The notes beneath the pieces were generated by a model. The model saw nothing but the letters and a program-made list of their open reading frames with translations. It did not search any database and was not told the DNA's origin. DNA of 64,000 nt, taken from positions 85,436 through 149,435 of the forward strand of contig SFFB01000009.1 in the NCBI GenBank assembly GCA_004557035.1, written 5' to 3'. The translations under genes were made by a program, and so were the position numbers. Shown here in pieces: positions 43,520 through 52,052 of the stretch. How positions within the stretch are numbered: the first letter of the stretch is position 1; every line of letters begins with the position of its first letter. Source of the stretch: Bacteroidales bacterium (GTDB lineage: Bacteria; Bacteroidota; Bacteroidia; Bacteroidales; Bacteroidaceae).

Positions 43520-44716
43520 ATGAACGAATTATCCCGTCGCCTTGGCCGCCTTTCGCCGTCGGCCACTCTCGTGATGTCTCAAAAGAGCGCCGAGCTCAAG
43601 GCCCGTGGCGTCGACGTCATTAACCTCAGTGTGGGCGAACCTGACTTCAACACTCCAGACCATATCAAGGCCGCAGCCGTCAAGGCTGTTGAAGACAACT
43701 GGTCGCGCTATTCGCCCGTAGCCGGATACCCGGCACTGCGCGAAGCCATTTGTGCCAAACTCAAACGTGAAAACGGCCTCGACTTCACACCCGCTCAGAT
43801 TTCCGTCTCAAACGGCGCCAAGCAGTCGGTCTGCAACGTCGTCATGGCCCTTGTCAATCCCGGCGACGAAGTGATCATTCCCGCCCCCTATTGGGTGAGC
43901 TATCCCGAGATGGTGAAGCTTGCCGGCGGCGAGCCCGTCATCGTGCCTGCCGGCATTGAGCAAGATTTCAAAATCACCCCCGAGCAGCTCGAGGCCGCCA
44001 TTACGCCGCGCACCCGTGCCCTCATCCTTTGCTCGCCCAGCAACCCCACCGGCTCGGTCTATTCCAAGGAAGAGCTCGCCGGACTGGCCCGTGTGCTCGA
44101 AGCCCACGAAGACGTGTTTGTCATAGCCGACGAAATCTATGAGCACATCAACTACGTGGGCCGCCACGAGAGCATTGCCCAGTTTGATGCCATCCGTCCC
44201 CGTGTCGTCATCATCAACGGCGTGAGCAAGGCCTACGCCATGACCGGTTGGCGCATCGGTTTCATTGCCGCCGCCGAGTGGATTGTGAAAGGCTGCAACA
44301 AACTTCAGGGTCAATACACCAGCGGTCCCTGCTCCGTGTCGCAAAAAGCCGCCGAGGCCGCCTATGTGGGCAGCCAAGCCTGCGTCGAAGAGATGCGCCA
44401 AGCCTTCGAGCGTCGCCGCGATCTCATTGTGCGCCTGGCCGGAGAGATACCCGGTCTTGAAGTCAACAATCCCCAAGGCGCCTTCTATCTCTTCCCCAAG
44501 TGCAGCGCCTATTATGGTAAACACCTTGGCGACCGCGTCATCAACGACTCCATGGACCTTGCCCTATACCTGCTCGAAGAGGCCCATGTCGCCACCGTTG
44601 GCGGCGCCGCTTTCGGCTCGCCCGAATGTTTCCGTATGAGCTACGCCACCAGCGACGAAAACATCGTCGAAGCCATGCGCCGCATTGGCGAAGCCCTGGC
44701 CAAGCTCCAAGACTAA
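43520..44716 (+). CDS. aspC: Pyridoxal-phosphate aspartate aminotransferase (class I)
   Basis: Transfers the amino group between aspartate and 2-oxoglutarate. I use the ATG at 43520 (398 residues). It belongs to the Ib-type subgroup: NLSVGEPDFNTPDHI, YSPVAGYPALREAI, VSNGAKQSVCNVVMAL, PAPYWVSYPEM, LCSPSNPTGSVYS, IADEIYEHINY and the PLP lysine in GVSKAYAMTGWRIGF (Lys237). RMSYATSDENI holds the C-terminal substrate Arg. Exact substrate range is not shown by sequence. Confidence 0.93.
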   Translation: MNELSRRLGRLSPSATLVMSQKSAELKARGVDVINLSVGEPDFNTPDHIKAAAVKAVEDNWSRYSPVAGYPALREAICAKLKRENGLDFTPAQISVSNGAKQSVCNVVMALVNPGDEVIIPAPYWVSYPEMVKLAGGEPVIVPAGIEQDFKITPEQLEAAITPRTRALILCSPSNPTGSVYSKEELAGLARVLEAHEDVFVIADEIYEHINYVGRHESIAQFDAIRPRVVIINGVSKAYAMTGWRIGFIAAAEWIVKGCNKLQGQYTSGPCSVSQKAAEAAYVGSQACVEEMRQAFERRRDLIVRLAGEIPGLEVNNPQGAFYLFPKCSAYYGKHLGDRVINDSMDLALYLLEEAHVATVGGAAFGSPECFRMSYATSDENIVEAMRRIGEALAKLQD

Positions 44717-44847
44717 TCCCGACGGCCTTCAGCCTTCCGGCGGCGGGGTGGAGAAGAGTCAAACAGCCATGCCGCCTGTCCGCCACGGCCAGCCGTGTTG
44801 TCTTTGACCGACCGAAGGCAAAACACTACCTTTCAGGCAAGAAAAAA

Positions 44848-44933
44848 AGAAAGAGGCCGCTCTTCGGTCTCTTTCTTGCATATTTAAAAGTTTCACTGCC
44901 ATAAGGCACGGGTTTTCCAGCCTTATGGCAGAC
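44848..44933 (+). repeat. Hairpin + CATAAGG module, copy 5; likely aspC terminator
   Basis: AAGAAAGAG (44848-44856) pairs with CTCTTTCTT (44870-44878) around a GC-rich loop. It is followed by CTGCCATAAGGCACGGG and an inverse CCTTATGGCAG unit. Its position after aspC suits termination, though the tail is not a clean T run. Between 44934 and 45103 I see no gene. Confidence 0.65.
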
Positions 44934-45103
44934 TTTTTTGTCCTAAATGCTGGCGCTGACGGGCCTATGTCTGATTTTCTGGAACCATTTCAAATCACTT
45001 CCCTTCGTTTTCTCCTCAGCAGATCAAGTTTTCAGATTGATACAAAATGGTTATGTGTCACGCATACCCCCCTTGTTTGTACAAGCCGGCCTGTCGCGAC
45101 GGC

Positions 45104-47263
45104 TCATTTCACGGGTATGATAAACTCGCCCAACGTCTGCGTGTAGAGGTTGCCGTAGAGATCGGCGTTGTAGACGGTGACGTGCGAGCCCACGGTTTGG
45201 GTGAACAAGCGGTAGTAGAGGTCGCGCATACTGATGTCGGGGTTGTCGGCGACGGCCGTTTGGAGCGTCGAGGTGAAGCGGTTAGACATCCACGTGCCGA
45301 GCGTGCGGCTATAGTTGTCGGCCTTTGAGGTTTCGTCGGCTGCCGCTGCCGTGATGCAGAGTATGCCGGGGATGCCTTCGGCCTCGCAAGCCACACTGCC
45401 CGAATAGCAAGTCTCGAAAAGGCAGAGCAGTTTGCGGTACCCACGAGCGGTATGGAGGTCTTCGAAACATTGGCGTGCCATGCCCGTGCGCCAGCCGTCG
45501 TGTGTGTCGAGCCATCGCAACTGATAGGGGCTGCCGTGGCCGCTCCAGAAGAGTAGGACGTTGGTGGTGGAGTCTGCCTCAATCACTCGCGGCAAACGCT
45601 CGGACGAGCGACCGCAAAGTATGTCGGAGACGTCGGCCGAGGAGATTTGTGAAGGCCGATAGTCGATGTGCAGGCCTTCATAGACATTGGGCCCCTCTGC
45701 CGCTACGCGCACTACGCCGGGCTCGGGATTGCGGTCGTTATGGGCTATGTCGTCTTCGGCCACGACAATGATGTCTTCGGCTGCATAGCCCTCAGAGCGC
45801 AGTATGCGGTACATGTTGTAGACGTCGGCCTGATGGCGGTAGTTTTCCCATCCCGACGAGGCGGCCACGAGCAGGGCCTTTTGGCGGCGAAGCGGCGGAT
45901 AGGGGCGGTCGGCGGCGTTGTTGAAGTGTTGTATGTTCTCGGCCTTCCAAGCCCATCCGGCCAGGGTGGGGTCTGAGCGTTTGCTACCGTCGCTGGTGTG
46001 ATGGTCGAGGGTGATGTAGCGCCCTTGGTAGACAAGGAAATGCCGGTAGACCGAGGTGAGTACGTTGGTGTAGACTTTTGAGTCGAAGTCGAGCGTGCCC
46101 GAAGCGCCGCGTATGTCGGGCCGGGCACCGGCGGCGAGCATCTTGACGTAGACGCTGAGTCCTTCGGCCGTCCATCCGCCGGGTATGGGCTCTCGGCCGT
46201 CAACGAGGCGGCGGAGGCAGGCGGTGAGGTCGGCGTTGGGATTTTGCAGCCCTATGAAGCCGGCCAAGCCAATCATCATGGCGGCGTCATAGACCTGGGC
46301 CTCTCCCAATGTCGTCGCCCTGCCGAAACGCACCTCATAGGCCACGTCGAAACCGCTCTCGGGGTCGGAACCGAAACACACGCCCTCCACGCCTTCGGCC
46401 TTGCTGCCGAGAAGTTTGAGCACGTCGGCGCCGTAGGCTGTGTCTGAAAACAATAGTCGCGGCACGCTTTCGCCCTCGGCTGCGCGGGCTGTGTGGCTGT
46501 CGATGATGGGCTCCATGTCTTCAATCTCAGAGGGGATGCAGATGATGTAGTCGGCCCCCGAGGCCATAGCGGCTTCGGCCTGTGACGAGAGGGTGGCGGG
46601 GGTGAAGGTGAAGATGCCGCCGACGGTCATGCCGAGCTCTTTGGCCTGAAAGCCAAACCAGTCGATGAAGGTCTTGCCATAGGCATCGTCGTCGCGTGCA
46701 ATGAGTGCCACGGTTCCCGCACCATACATCGCAGCCTTGCTCAACAAGACTTCACACTGGGTGATGTCGGTCTCGGTCATGGCCCACAGATGCTCTGAAG
46801 AGGTATAGGCGCGCACGGGCTCTTCGGCCGTGGCGAGGGAGAAGAAAGGCTTTTTCTTGCAAAGTTCGGGGGCCAGCTGCAGGGTAGACGTGGTGTAGAG
46901 TCCGCCGATGACGGCCACCACGTCGTCGCGTCGGGACAGACTTCGTGCCAGACGGCCAAGGGTGTCGCAGCCTTCGTCGTAATACTCAAAGTTCAAGTCG
47001 ATGCCTTCGCTTTGTGACGAAAAAGCCTTGCGTAGATTTTCGTTGCAGAGATTGAGGGTGGACTTCCAGTGCTGTTCGAGTCCGTCTTTCATGGGCAGCA
47101 CTACGGCCACGGTTTGTGTGTGCATGGTCGGCATAGTCACGGCGACGTGGGATTCGTCACTACAACTGCACAGTCCGACGGCCGTCAGTACGCCGATGAG
47201 CCACTGTCCGATAAGGCAGCCACGGAGCTTGTGGTGGAGATGAAGTCTATGGTTTGGAGACAT
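45104..47263 (-). CDS. Lipoprotein: LivJ-type ligand-binding domain fused to legumain-like C13 cysteine protease
   Basis: A 719-residue exported lipoprotein (hydrophobic WLIGVLTAVG, lipobox LCSC with Cys34). Residues ~50-440 resemble a type I periplasmic binding protein of the branched-chain amino-acid/receptor-ligand-binding class: TVAVVLPMKDGLEQHWKSTL, VVAVIGGLYTTSTLQLAPEL, YGAGTVALIARDDDAYGKTF, SGADYIICIPSE. Residues ~462-719 align with legumain. ALLVAASSGWENYRHQADVY (SNGWYNYRHQADA-like), EDDIAHNDRNPEPG, WSGHGSPYQL (catalytic His576) and LFETCYSGSVAC (catalytic Cys619) are in the right order, with 43 residues between His and Cys. Its start overlaps the upstream gene by 17 nt. Asn/Asp specificity is not proved: the legumain S1 aspartate appears to be Thr656 (LGTWMSN). 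Confidence 0.85.
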   Translation of the reverse strand: MSPNHRLHLHHKLRGCLIGQWLIGVLTAVGLCSCSDESHVAVTMPTMHTQTVAVVLPMKDGLEQHWKSTLNLCNENLRKAFSSQSEGIDLNFEYYDEGCDTLGRLARSLSRRDDVVAVIGGLYTTSTLQLAPELCKKKPFFSLATAEEPVRAYTSSEHLWAMTETDITQCEVLLSKAAMYGAGTVALIARDDDAYGKTFIDWFGFQAKELGMTVGGIFTFTPATLSSQAEAAMASGADYIICIPSEIEDMEPIIDSHTARAAEGESVPRLLFSDTAYGADVLKLLGSKAEGVEGVCFGSDPESGFDVAYEVRFGRATTLGEAQVYDAAMMIGLAGFIGLQNPNADLTACLRRLVDGREPIPGGWTAEGLSVYVKMLAAGARPDIRGASGTLDFDSKVYTNVLTSVYRHFLVYQGRYITLDHHTSDGSKRSDPTLAGWAWKAENIQHFNNAADRPYPPLRRQKALLVAASSGWENYRHQADVYNMYRILRSEGYAAEDIIVVAEDDIAHNDRNPEPGVVRVAAEGPNVYEGLHIDYRPSQISSADVSDILCGRSSERLPRVIEADSTTNVLLFWSGHGSPYQLRWLDTHDGWRTGMARQCFEDLHTARGYRKLLCLFETCYSGSVACEAEGIPGILCITAAAADETSKADNYSRTLGTWMSNRFTSTLQTAVADNPDISMRDLYYRLFTQTVGSHVTVYNADLYGNLYTQTLGEFIIPVK

Positions 47264-48281
47264 ATTGGTTTTCTCGGTTGACGGCTTCTTGCCGGATGTT
47301 GTTCACAAAGTTCTCGAGACGGTCGGCATAGGCGGGAGCCACTTGCCAGTCCACGTAGCCGCTCTCGAGGCCGAGTCGCCGGTCCCGGGGCATTTCTCGG
47401 CCGGCGGCCCATAGGGTGAGATAGTCTTCGACGACGAGGTCGATGCGTTTGACCATATTGCCGATGATTTGCGACGACTGCGTGTATTGGTTCCATCCGC
47501 GTCCGATGGTCCACACGCCGTCGGGGTATTCGCGGAGATAGCGGTAGACGCCTTGGCTTGAAGCTCCGGCCACGGCAAAGATGAAGTCGTGGTTTTGGGC
47601 ATAGTCATACATGCGCTGATAGGCCGTTTCGGGCATAGAGAAACCGCTCCAGTCGTCGGCCAAATAGGCTGTGTCGGTGACCTCGCCATATCCGTCGAAA
47701 AAGCCCTGCGCGGCAGTCTGAGTGGGCTGGTCGTGGGGATGGGCCAGAAGGCAGAGCGGACGGGTCAGTTCCATTTGTCTCACTGATTGGCCGCATAGCC
47801 AAGCGGCGCCATAGAGCGACATGCGGAACGAGGTGAGGGGCAGGAGCTCGGGATTGTCGCTCTCGAAGAGCAGGAAGTCGGGTCGCCAGGTGGCCGTGGA
47901 GTCTGCCGGCCGGAGGCCGTAAAGGGTCGCGGCCTGTTGCTCATATTCCGACCCGGCCAACACGCACAGCAATTTCTCGCCCTTGTGCAGTTCAATCCAA
48001 CTGTTCATCAGCCGGGTGCCCTCTTCGGCCGTTGCAGGCGAGAAACATTGCAACCACACGTCGGGGTGGGAGAGTGTGAAATTTTGCAGACCGCGCCATA
48101 TCATGTCGTTATAGCCGTCGTCGCCCAGACCGCCCGACGAGAGCAGCACACAGATTTTACGCCGGTCTGAAATGGCGATGGTATCGCCATCGTCCGAGTC
48201 GCACGACGGCAATACCATCAAAAGAGTCAGCCCGGCAGCCACGCTCAGCAGGGCGTGGCGCCATGACCGGATGAGTCTCAT
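47247..48281 (-). CDS. BMP/PnrA-family substrate-binding lipoprotein
   Basis: I start at the ATG at 48281 (344 residues) because it gives a signal peptide with lipobox LPSC (Cys27). The domain matches the basic-membrane-protein/PnrA family of nucleoside-binding lipoproteins: KICVLLSSGGLGDDGYNDMIWRG has the family's GGxxDxxFN opening, then VLAGSEYEQQ, TSFRMSLYGAAWLCG and IFAVAGASSQGVYRYLRE. The terminal VVEDYLTLWAAG is also typical. No ABC ATPase or permease is nearby. The gene overlaps its upstream neighbour by 4 nt (ATGA) and the downstream one by 17 nt, so all three are co-translated. The ligand is unknown. Confidence 0.8.
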   Translation of the reverse strand: MRLIRSWRHALLSVAAGLTLLMVLPSCDSDDGDTIAISDRRKICVLLSSGGLGDDGYNDMIWRGLQNFTLSHPDVWLQCFSPATAEEGTRLMNSWIELHKGEKLLCVLAGSEYEQQAATLYGLRPADSTATWRPDFLLFESDNPELLPLTSFRMSLYGAAWLCGQSVRQMELTRPLCLLAHPHDQPTQTAAQGFFDGYGEVTDTAYLADDWSGFSMPETAYQRMYDYAQNHDFIFAVAGASSQGVYRYLREYPDGVWTIGRGWNQYTQSSQIIGNMVKRIDLVVEDYLTLWAAGREMPRDRRLGLESGYVDWQVAPAYADRLENFVNNIRQEAVNRENQYVSKP

Positions 48282-49660
48282 ATTTCGTAGCTGGTTTTGT
48301 AGTTCCACAACTCCTTCTTCCAGAACGAGAACTTCTTGCTCCAGCTGCCGATGGTCCATTTCCAAATCTTGATTTTCGCGCCGATTCCGCCGCCGAGGTC
48401 AATCGAACCGTCGGTGGAGAGAGAGAGCGTCGTTTTGTCGTCTTTGACGGTGGCAGCGGCTGTGACATTGGCTTCGACAGATGGCCCCATTGAGAGCTCG
48501 GGACCGGCGCAGCCGTAGAGCATCACGTTGGCATAGAGATAGATGCCCGACGTGAGGGTGCCCTTGAGGGCGGTCTCAATTTTGTCGAGGCCGGCCGAAG
48601 AGGTGACGCTCGAGGAGTTGATGGCCGACCAGCCGCCGCTGTAGCGCACGCCTTCTTTATAGTCGGCACGCACGGAGGCCTTGGCCGAGATGGTGCCTTG
48701 GGCAGAGAACTCTGCCTCGTTGGCCCATTTGATGCCCGAGTTCATGCGCACGGCCACGGGAATGGGACCGGCCCAGAACACAGCCGTGTAGGAGGGGAAT
48801 TTGGCTATTTCAATTTCTTTTTTGAGCTTTTTCGAACTCTTCACCTGCACGCCGGCTGTCAGGCCCGTCTCTACGTAACCGCTCACCGAACATTCAAAGT
48901 TCTTCAGCTTGAACCATCTCACCTTGGCCGAAATGTTCAGGCTCGACTCAGCATTGAAGAAGAAGTTTTTAATGAAAAACTTGCTGTTGTCGCCTAAGGG
49001 GATGTTGACGTTGAAGTTGTTGAGATGGATGTTGAGGAACTTAAACGAGGCGTTGTCGGCCATGAGTTCTTCGGCCGTATACACCATATTCTGACCGCTT
49101 GAGCGGCTTGTGGTGGTGTCTTCGACAAGGATAACTGCCGGGTGGATCACACTGTCGGCATCCATATAGCGGTTGTAGTTCACACCCTCCACGGCATTGG
49201 CCGCTCTGCTGCGTCGACGCGGCGTCTGGGCTGCGTTGTCCACGTAGAGTTCGGTGTCCATCTTGATGTCGAGGTTGTTCCACATATCGCCCATGTCGCC
49301 GGGCTCGGTGGTGAGGGTGAGCTTCGAACCGTTGTCTGCCACGCCCGTGATGATACGGATGAAGGGCTCCGTGTCTATGGTGCGCCAGATGCAGACGGCC
49401 TTGCCGGCCTCAACGGCAATCTCTTGGCTCTCGACGAAGGCACGGCTCACGGAGATGACGGTGGTGTCGGCCGACACGATTTCCACGTCTTCGGGCGTGA
49501 GGAACTTGTCGTAGCTGAACACGATGCCGATGGTGTCTTCGCTGGCTGCGCCGGGCTCGCCGCCGCCGGGCAGGGCTTCGCCGTCGTCGCTACAAGCGGT
49601 GAAGCCTAAACAGGCGACAATACAAGCCATCGCCCACAAAAAGAAATGTTTTCCTTTCAT
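48278..49660 (-). CDS. Lipoprotein of unknown family, beta-rich (first gene of legumain operon)
   Basis: Not recognised. From the ATG at 49660 it has 460 residues with signal peptide and lipobox FTAC (Cys23), then SDDGEALPGGGEPG. Residues ~40-200 look like a small beta domain (EDTIGIVFSYDKFLTPEDV). A basic stretch RRRSRA lies near 155. The C-terminal ~250 residues alternate hydrophobic and polar residues over long strands (KFLNIHLNNFNVNIPLGDN, EIEIAKFPSYTAVFWAG), as in a beta-sandwich or barrel-like fold, and end in Trp/Lys-rich KIKIWKWTIGSWSKKF. Coupled by a 4-nt overlap to the BMP-family gene, it probably acts with it and with the protease. Confidence 0.65.
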   Translation of the reverse strand: MKGKHFFLWAMACIVACLGFTACSDDGEALPGGGEPGAASEDTIGIVFSYDKFLTPEDVEIVSADTTVISVSRAFVESQEIAVEAGKAVCIWRTIDTEPFIRIITGVADNGSKLTLTTEPGDMGDMWNNLDIKMDTELYVDNAAQTPRRRSRAANAVEGVNYNRYMDADSVIHPAVILVEDTTTSRSSGQNMVYTAEELMADNASFKFLNIHLNNFNVNIPLGDNSKFFIKNFFFNAESSLNISAKVRWFKLKNFECSVSGYVETGLTAGVQVKSSKKLKKEIEIAKFPSYTAVFWAGPIPVAVRMNSGIKWANEAEFSAQGTISAKASVRADYKEGVRYSGGWSAINSSSVTSSAGLDKIETALKGTLTSGIYLYANVMLYGCAGPELSMGPSVEANVTAAATVKDDKTTLSLSTDGSIDLGGGIGAKIKIWKWTIGSWSKKFSFWKKELWNYKTSYEI

Positions 49661-49915
49661 GTTGGAATAGGGATTTGGGGATTGTCTGACACGTTCCCAG
49701 GCAGACCGGATAAATAATGAGGATAAGGTTTCTGAATGACGATACAAAAAAGCGTGGGAGTGTGTCGCTTGTCCCACGTTTGGAGGCCTTCGCTTCACTT
49801 GAAATTAAAAGGTCCAAACGTCAAGGACATAGCGCCTTTGTAAACGCCTTTGTCGTTTGTCGTATTCCCGCCATGCCCGCTCCGCGTTGTGGGAGTTTGT
49901 GGCGTTGGAATGGTG

Positions 49916-49923
49916 CAAAGTTA
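49916..49923 (-). promoter_or_regulatory. Candidate -7 element of the legumain operon
   Basis: On the minus strand TAACTTTG lies 256 nt upstream of the first lipoprotein gene, giving a long leader if used. The nearest TTTG is 23 nt upstream (49950-49947), a little too far, so the match is partial. Confidence 0.4.
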
Positions 49924-50210
49924 TGGGTTTTGTTTTAAAATTTATTCAAAAGCACAAATATTTATTTCATTTTTAGTCAAAAGTATAGCCGCGGGCAGTC
50001 ACAGCCGTTTATTTTGGTCCGGGCTCGTGTGGATATGGTCTAAAAACGATTTGCCGTTTCCTTCCCGTTGTCCGGCCGTTTGAAAGAAGGGGTTGAGCGT
50101 GACGGAAAAACTTTCATTCCAGTCCAAAAATTATTGGTGAAAGGTCTTTCCGCCTCCAAGAATGTGCCGGATGAGGTTTGTGGCCGATTGAATGAGGCCT
50201 CGAAGTGTCT

Positions 50211-50332
50211 GGAATAAGGACAGAGATTTCTCGCATAAGGACAGTTTTTTCTCCCATAAGGACAGCGTTTCCGAGCCTTATGCCCGTAAGGGCCTCAAAC
50301 AAAAGGGAGAAGCTCCCGGTCGGGCTTCTCCC
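50211..50332 (-). repeat. Hairpin + CATAAGGACAG module, copy 6 (inverted)
   Basis: Three units GGAATAAGGACAG, GCATAAGGACAG and CCATAAGGACAG, then CTTATGCCCGTAAGG, and a 9-bp hairpin GGGAGAAGC/GCTTCTCCC (50305-50313 with 50324-50332). T-rich tails lie on both sides of the hairpin. It has the most units of the six copies. Confidence 0.75.
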
Positions 50333-50513
50333 ATATTTCTTTACGTCAAAAATAATGTTTTTGCCTTGTCGGAAAAAAGACAAGCGAATTGGGGCAGTTG
50401 CTGCCTTGACTGGCCCCGGCGGCGTCAGAGCTCGTAGGTTTTCTATCTTGAAAGTATATATTTTGTGGCCGCTATAAAAACCAATTAACCTATTATGAAT
50501 ACCATACCTATTT

Positions 50514-50640
50514 GCATTCGGTTTGCACTATTTTTTAATAAGATAGGCGTCACCTCAGCAATGACAAAAGCAAATCCAAGGACTTTTTTTGTTATTGCAT
50601 TCGGTTTGCACTATCTTTGCATAAGATTGGCGGCGGCTCG
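50514..50640 (+). repeat. Imperfect direct duplication containing the helicase promoter
   Basis: GCATTCGGTTTGCACTAT occurs at about 50514 and again at about 50597, and both are followed by closely similar AATAAGATAGGCG / CATAAGATTGGCG and CTC(A/G)GCAAT. The period is about 82 nt. Only the second copy keeps a perfect TATCTTTG. Confidence 0.75.
50588..50619 (+). promoter_or_regulatory. Promoter of the DEAD-box helicase gene
   Basis: TTTG (50588-50591), 20 nt, TATCTTTG (50612-50619): an exact match to TTTG/TAnnTTTG with correct spacing. The -7 region lies in a duplicated block (see the direct repeat at 50514). Confidence 0.75.
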
Positions 50641-50702
50641 GCAATTTAAGCAAGCTTATTGCGCTCGCCTTGCTCAATCTTTGCAAATTAAAACAAAACC
50701 TT

Positions 50703-52052
50703 ATGCGCCTGACCGAACAACTCCTGACACCAACACTCGCCAACCTCGGCATTGCTGCACTCTCTGATATGCAGCGCGACTTTGTGGCCGCTGCCCGTAG
50801 GGGCGGCGACGTGTTGCTGCTGTCGCCTACCGGTTCGGGCAAGACGCTGGCCTTCGTCCTGGCAGCCCTTGACCACGTCGACGCTGACAATGACAAAACC
50901 ACCGTTGTCGTGGTGCAACCCTCGCGCGAATTGGCCCAACAGAGCGACGACCTCGTCAGACGAATGAAATGCGGTGTGAGGTCGATGGCCGTTACGGGAG
51001 GCAAAGCGGCCGCCGCCGAGCGCAAATCGCTCGAAGGCGTCAGACCGCACATCGTCTTTGGCACACCCGGCCGACTGCTCGACCATTTCGCCTCGGGAGC
51101 CGTCGCCACCGCCGACGTGCGGCTCTTCATCATCGACGAATATGACAAATGCCTCGAGCAGGGCTTTCTCGAAGAAATGACAGCCGTCAGGGCCGCCCTG
51201 CCCGGGCGACCGCTCACCACATGGCTCATCTCGGCCACCAGCGAACCGGCCGAACTGGCGCAATTCGTAGACGAAAACCGACTCTGCCGCCTCGACTTCA
51301 ATCCCCAAGCGGCCGACGGCCGACTGCAACGCTTCGTGGTGACTTCGCCCACACGGGACAAACTCGACACCCTCAGCCGACTGCTCACCACGTTTGGCTC
51401 ACGACAGACCATCGTCTTTGCCGCACACCGTGAGAGCGTCGACCGCATTTATGGCCACCTCAAAGAGGCACGGTTTGCCGTGGGCAAATACCACGGCGGT
51501 ATGGACCAGGCCGACCGCGAAAGGGCCGTCTACAAATTCCGTTGCGGCGCCACGGCCATACTCGTATCGACCGACCTCGCCGCACGCGGTCTCGACATTC
51601 CCGAAGTACGTCAGGTGGTGCACTATCACATCGCCGCCGACGCCGCCACGGCCTCCCATCGCGACGGACGCTCCACACGCTGGCTGGCCGAAGGCGCCTC
51701 ATACGCCATCATAGGTCCCGACGAAGCCACACCGGTCTGGTTTGCCGAGGCCGACACGCTCGACGTGGCCGACGTGGTGCTGCGCCGTCCGGCAGCCTCC
51801 GAGTGGGCCGCCATCTATATCGGCCGCGGCAAGCAAGACAAGATATCAAAGGGCGACGTGGTGGGATTTATTTGTAAAAAAGGCGGCGTCAAGGCCGGCG
51901 ATATCGGACGCATCGACGTGACGCCTCACGCCACCTACGCCGCCGTGCGCCGCACCGTGCTCAACGGTATGCTGAGGGCCGTGGCCGGCGAAAAAATCAA
52001 GGGACAGAAAACCATCATAATGAGGGCGGCGAAGCCGTGGCACGCGAAGTGA
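50703..52052 (+). CDS. DEAD-box ATP-dependent RNA helicase (DEYD variant)
   Basis: A 449-residue RNA helicase. The ATG at 50703 gives MRLTEQLLTPTLANLGI and a Q-motif-like SDMQRDFV. Walker A is LLLSPTGSGKTLAF. Walker B reads FIIDEYDKCLE, so the fourth-position D is retained but the box is D-E-Y-D. Then ISATSEPAEL is motif III (SAT), LVSTDLAARGLDIPEV and SHRDGRSTRW are motifs V and VI. The C-terminus IIGPDEATP and the basic tail are extra. It sits at the head of a plus-strand cluster that includes smpB and metH. Function in RNA or ribosome remodelling is inferred from the family. Confidence 0.88.
   Translation: MRLTEQLLTPTLANLGIAALSDMQRDFVAAARRGGDVLLLSPTGSGKTLAFVLAALDHVDADNDKTTVVVVQPSRELAQQSDDLVRRMKCGVRSMAVTGGKAAAAERKSLEGVRPHIVFGTPGRLLDHFASGAVATADVRLFIIDEYDKCLEQGFLEEMTAVRAALPGRPLTTWLISATSEPAELAQFVDENRLCRLDFNPQAADGRLQRFVVTSPTRDKLDTLSRLLTTFGSRQTIVFAAHRESVDRIYGHLKEARFAVGKYHGGMDQADRERAVYKFRCGATAILVSTDLAARGLDIPEVRQVVHYHIAADAATASHRDGRSTRWLAEGASYAIIGPDEATPVWFAEADTLDVADVVLRRPAASEWAAIYIGRGKQDKISKGDVVGFICKKGGVKAGDIGRIDVTPHATYAAVRRTVLNGMLRAVAGEKIKGQKTIIMRAAKPWHAK

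Larger units (their letters stand above)
49661..50587. other. Intergenic spacer with promoter and repeat module
   Basis: About 930 bp. I see no credible gene. A candidate minus-strand -7 box lies at 49916, a repeat module at 50211, and near 50514 the first copy of a duplicated promoter element. Confidence 0.5.

Noticed and set aside
50495..50767. Short plus-strand frame across the helicase promoter
   Set aside because: It runs through the promoter and into the helicase start in another frame; non-coding repeat DNA is more likely.
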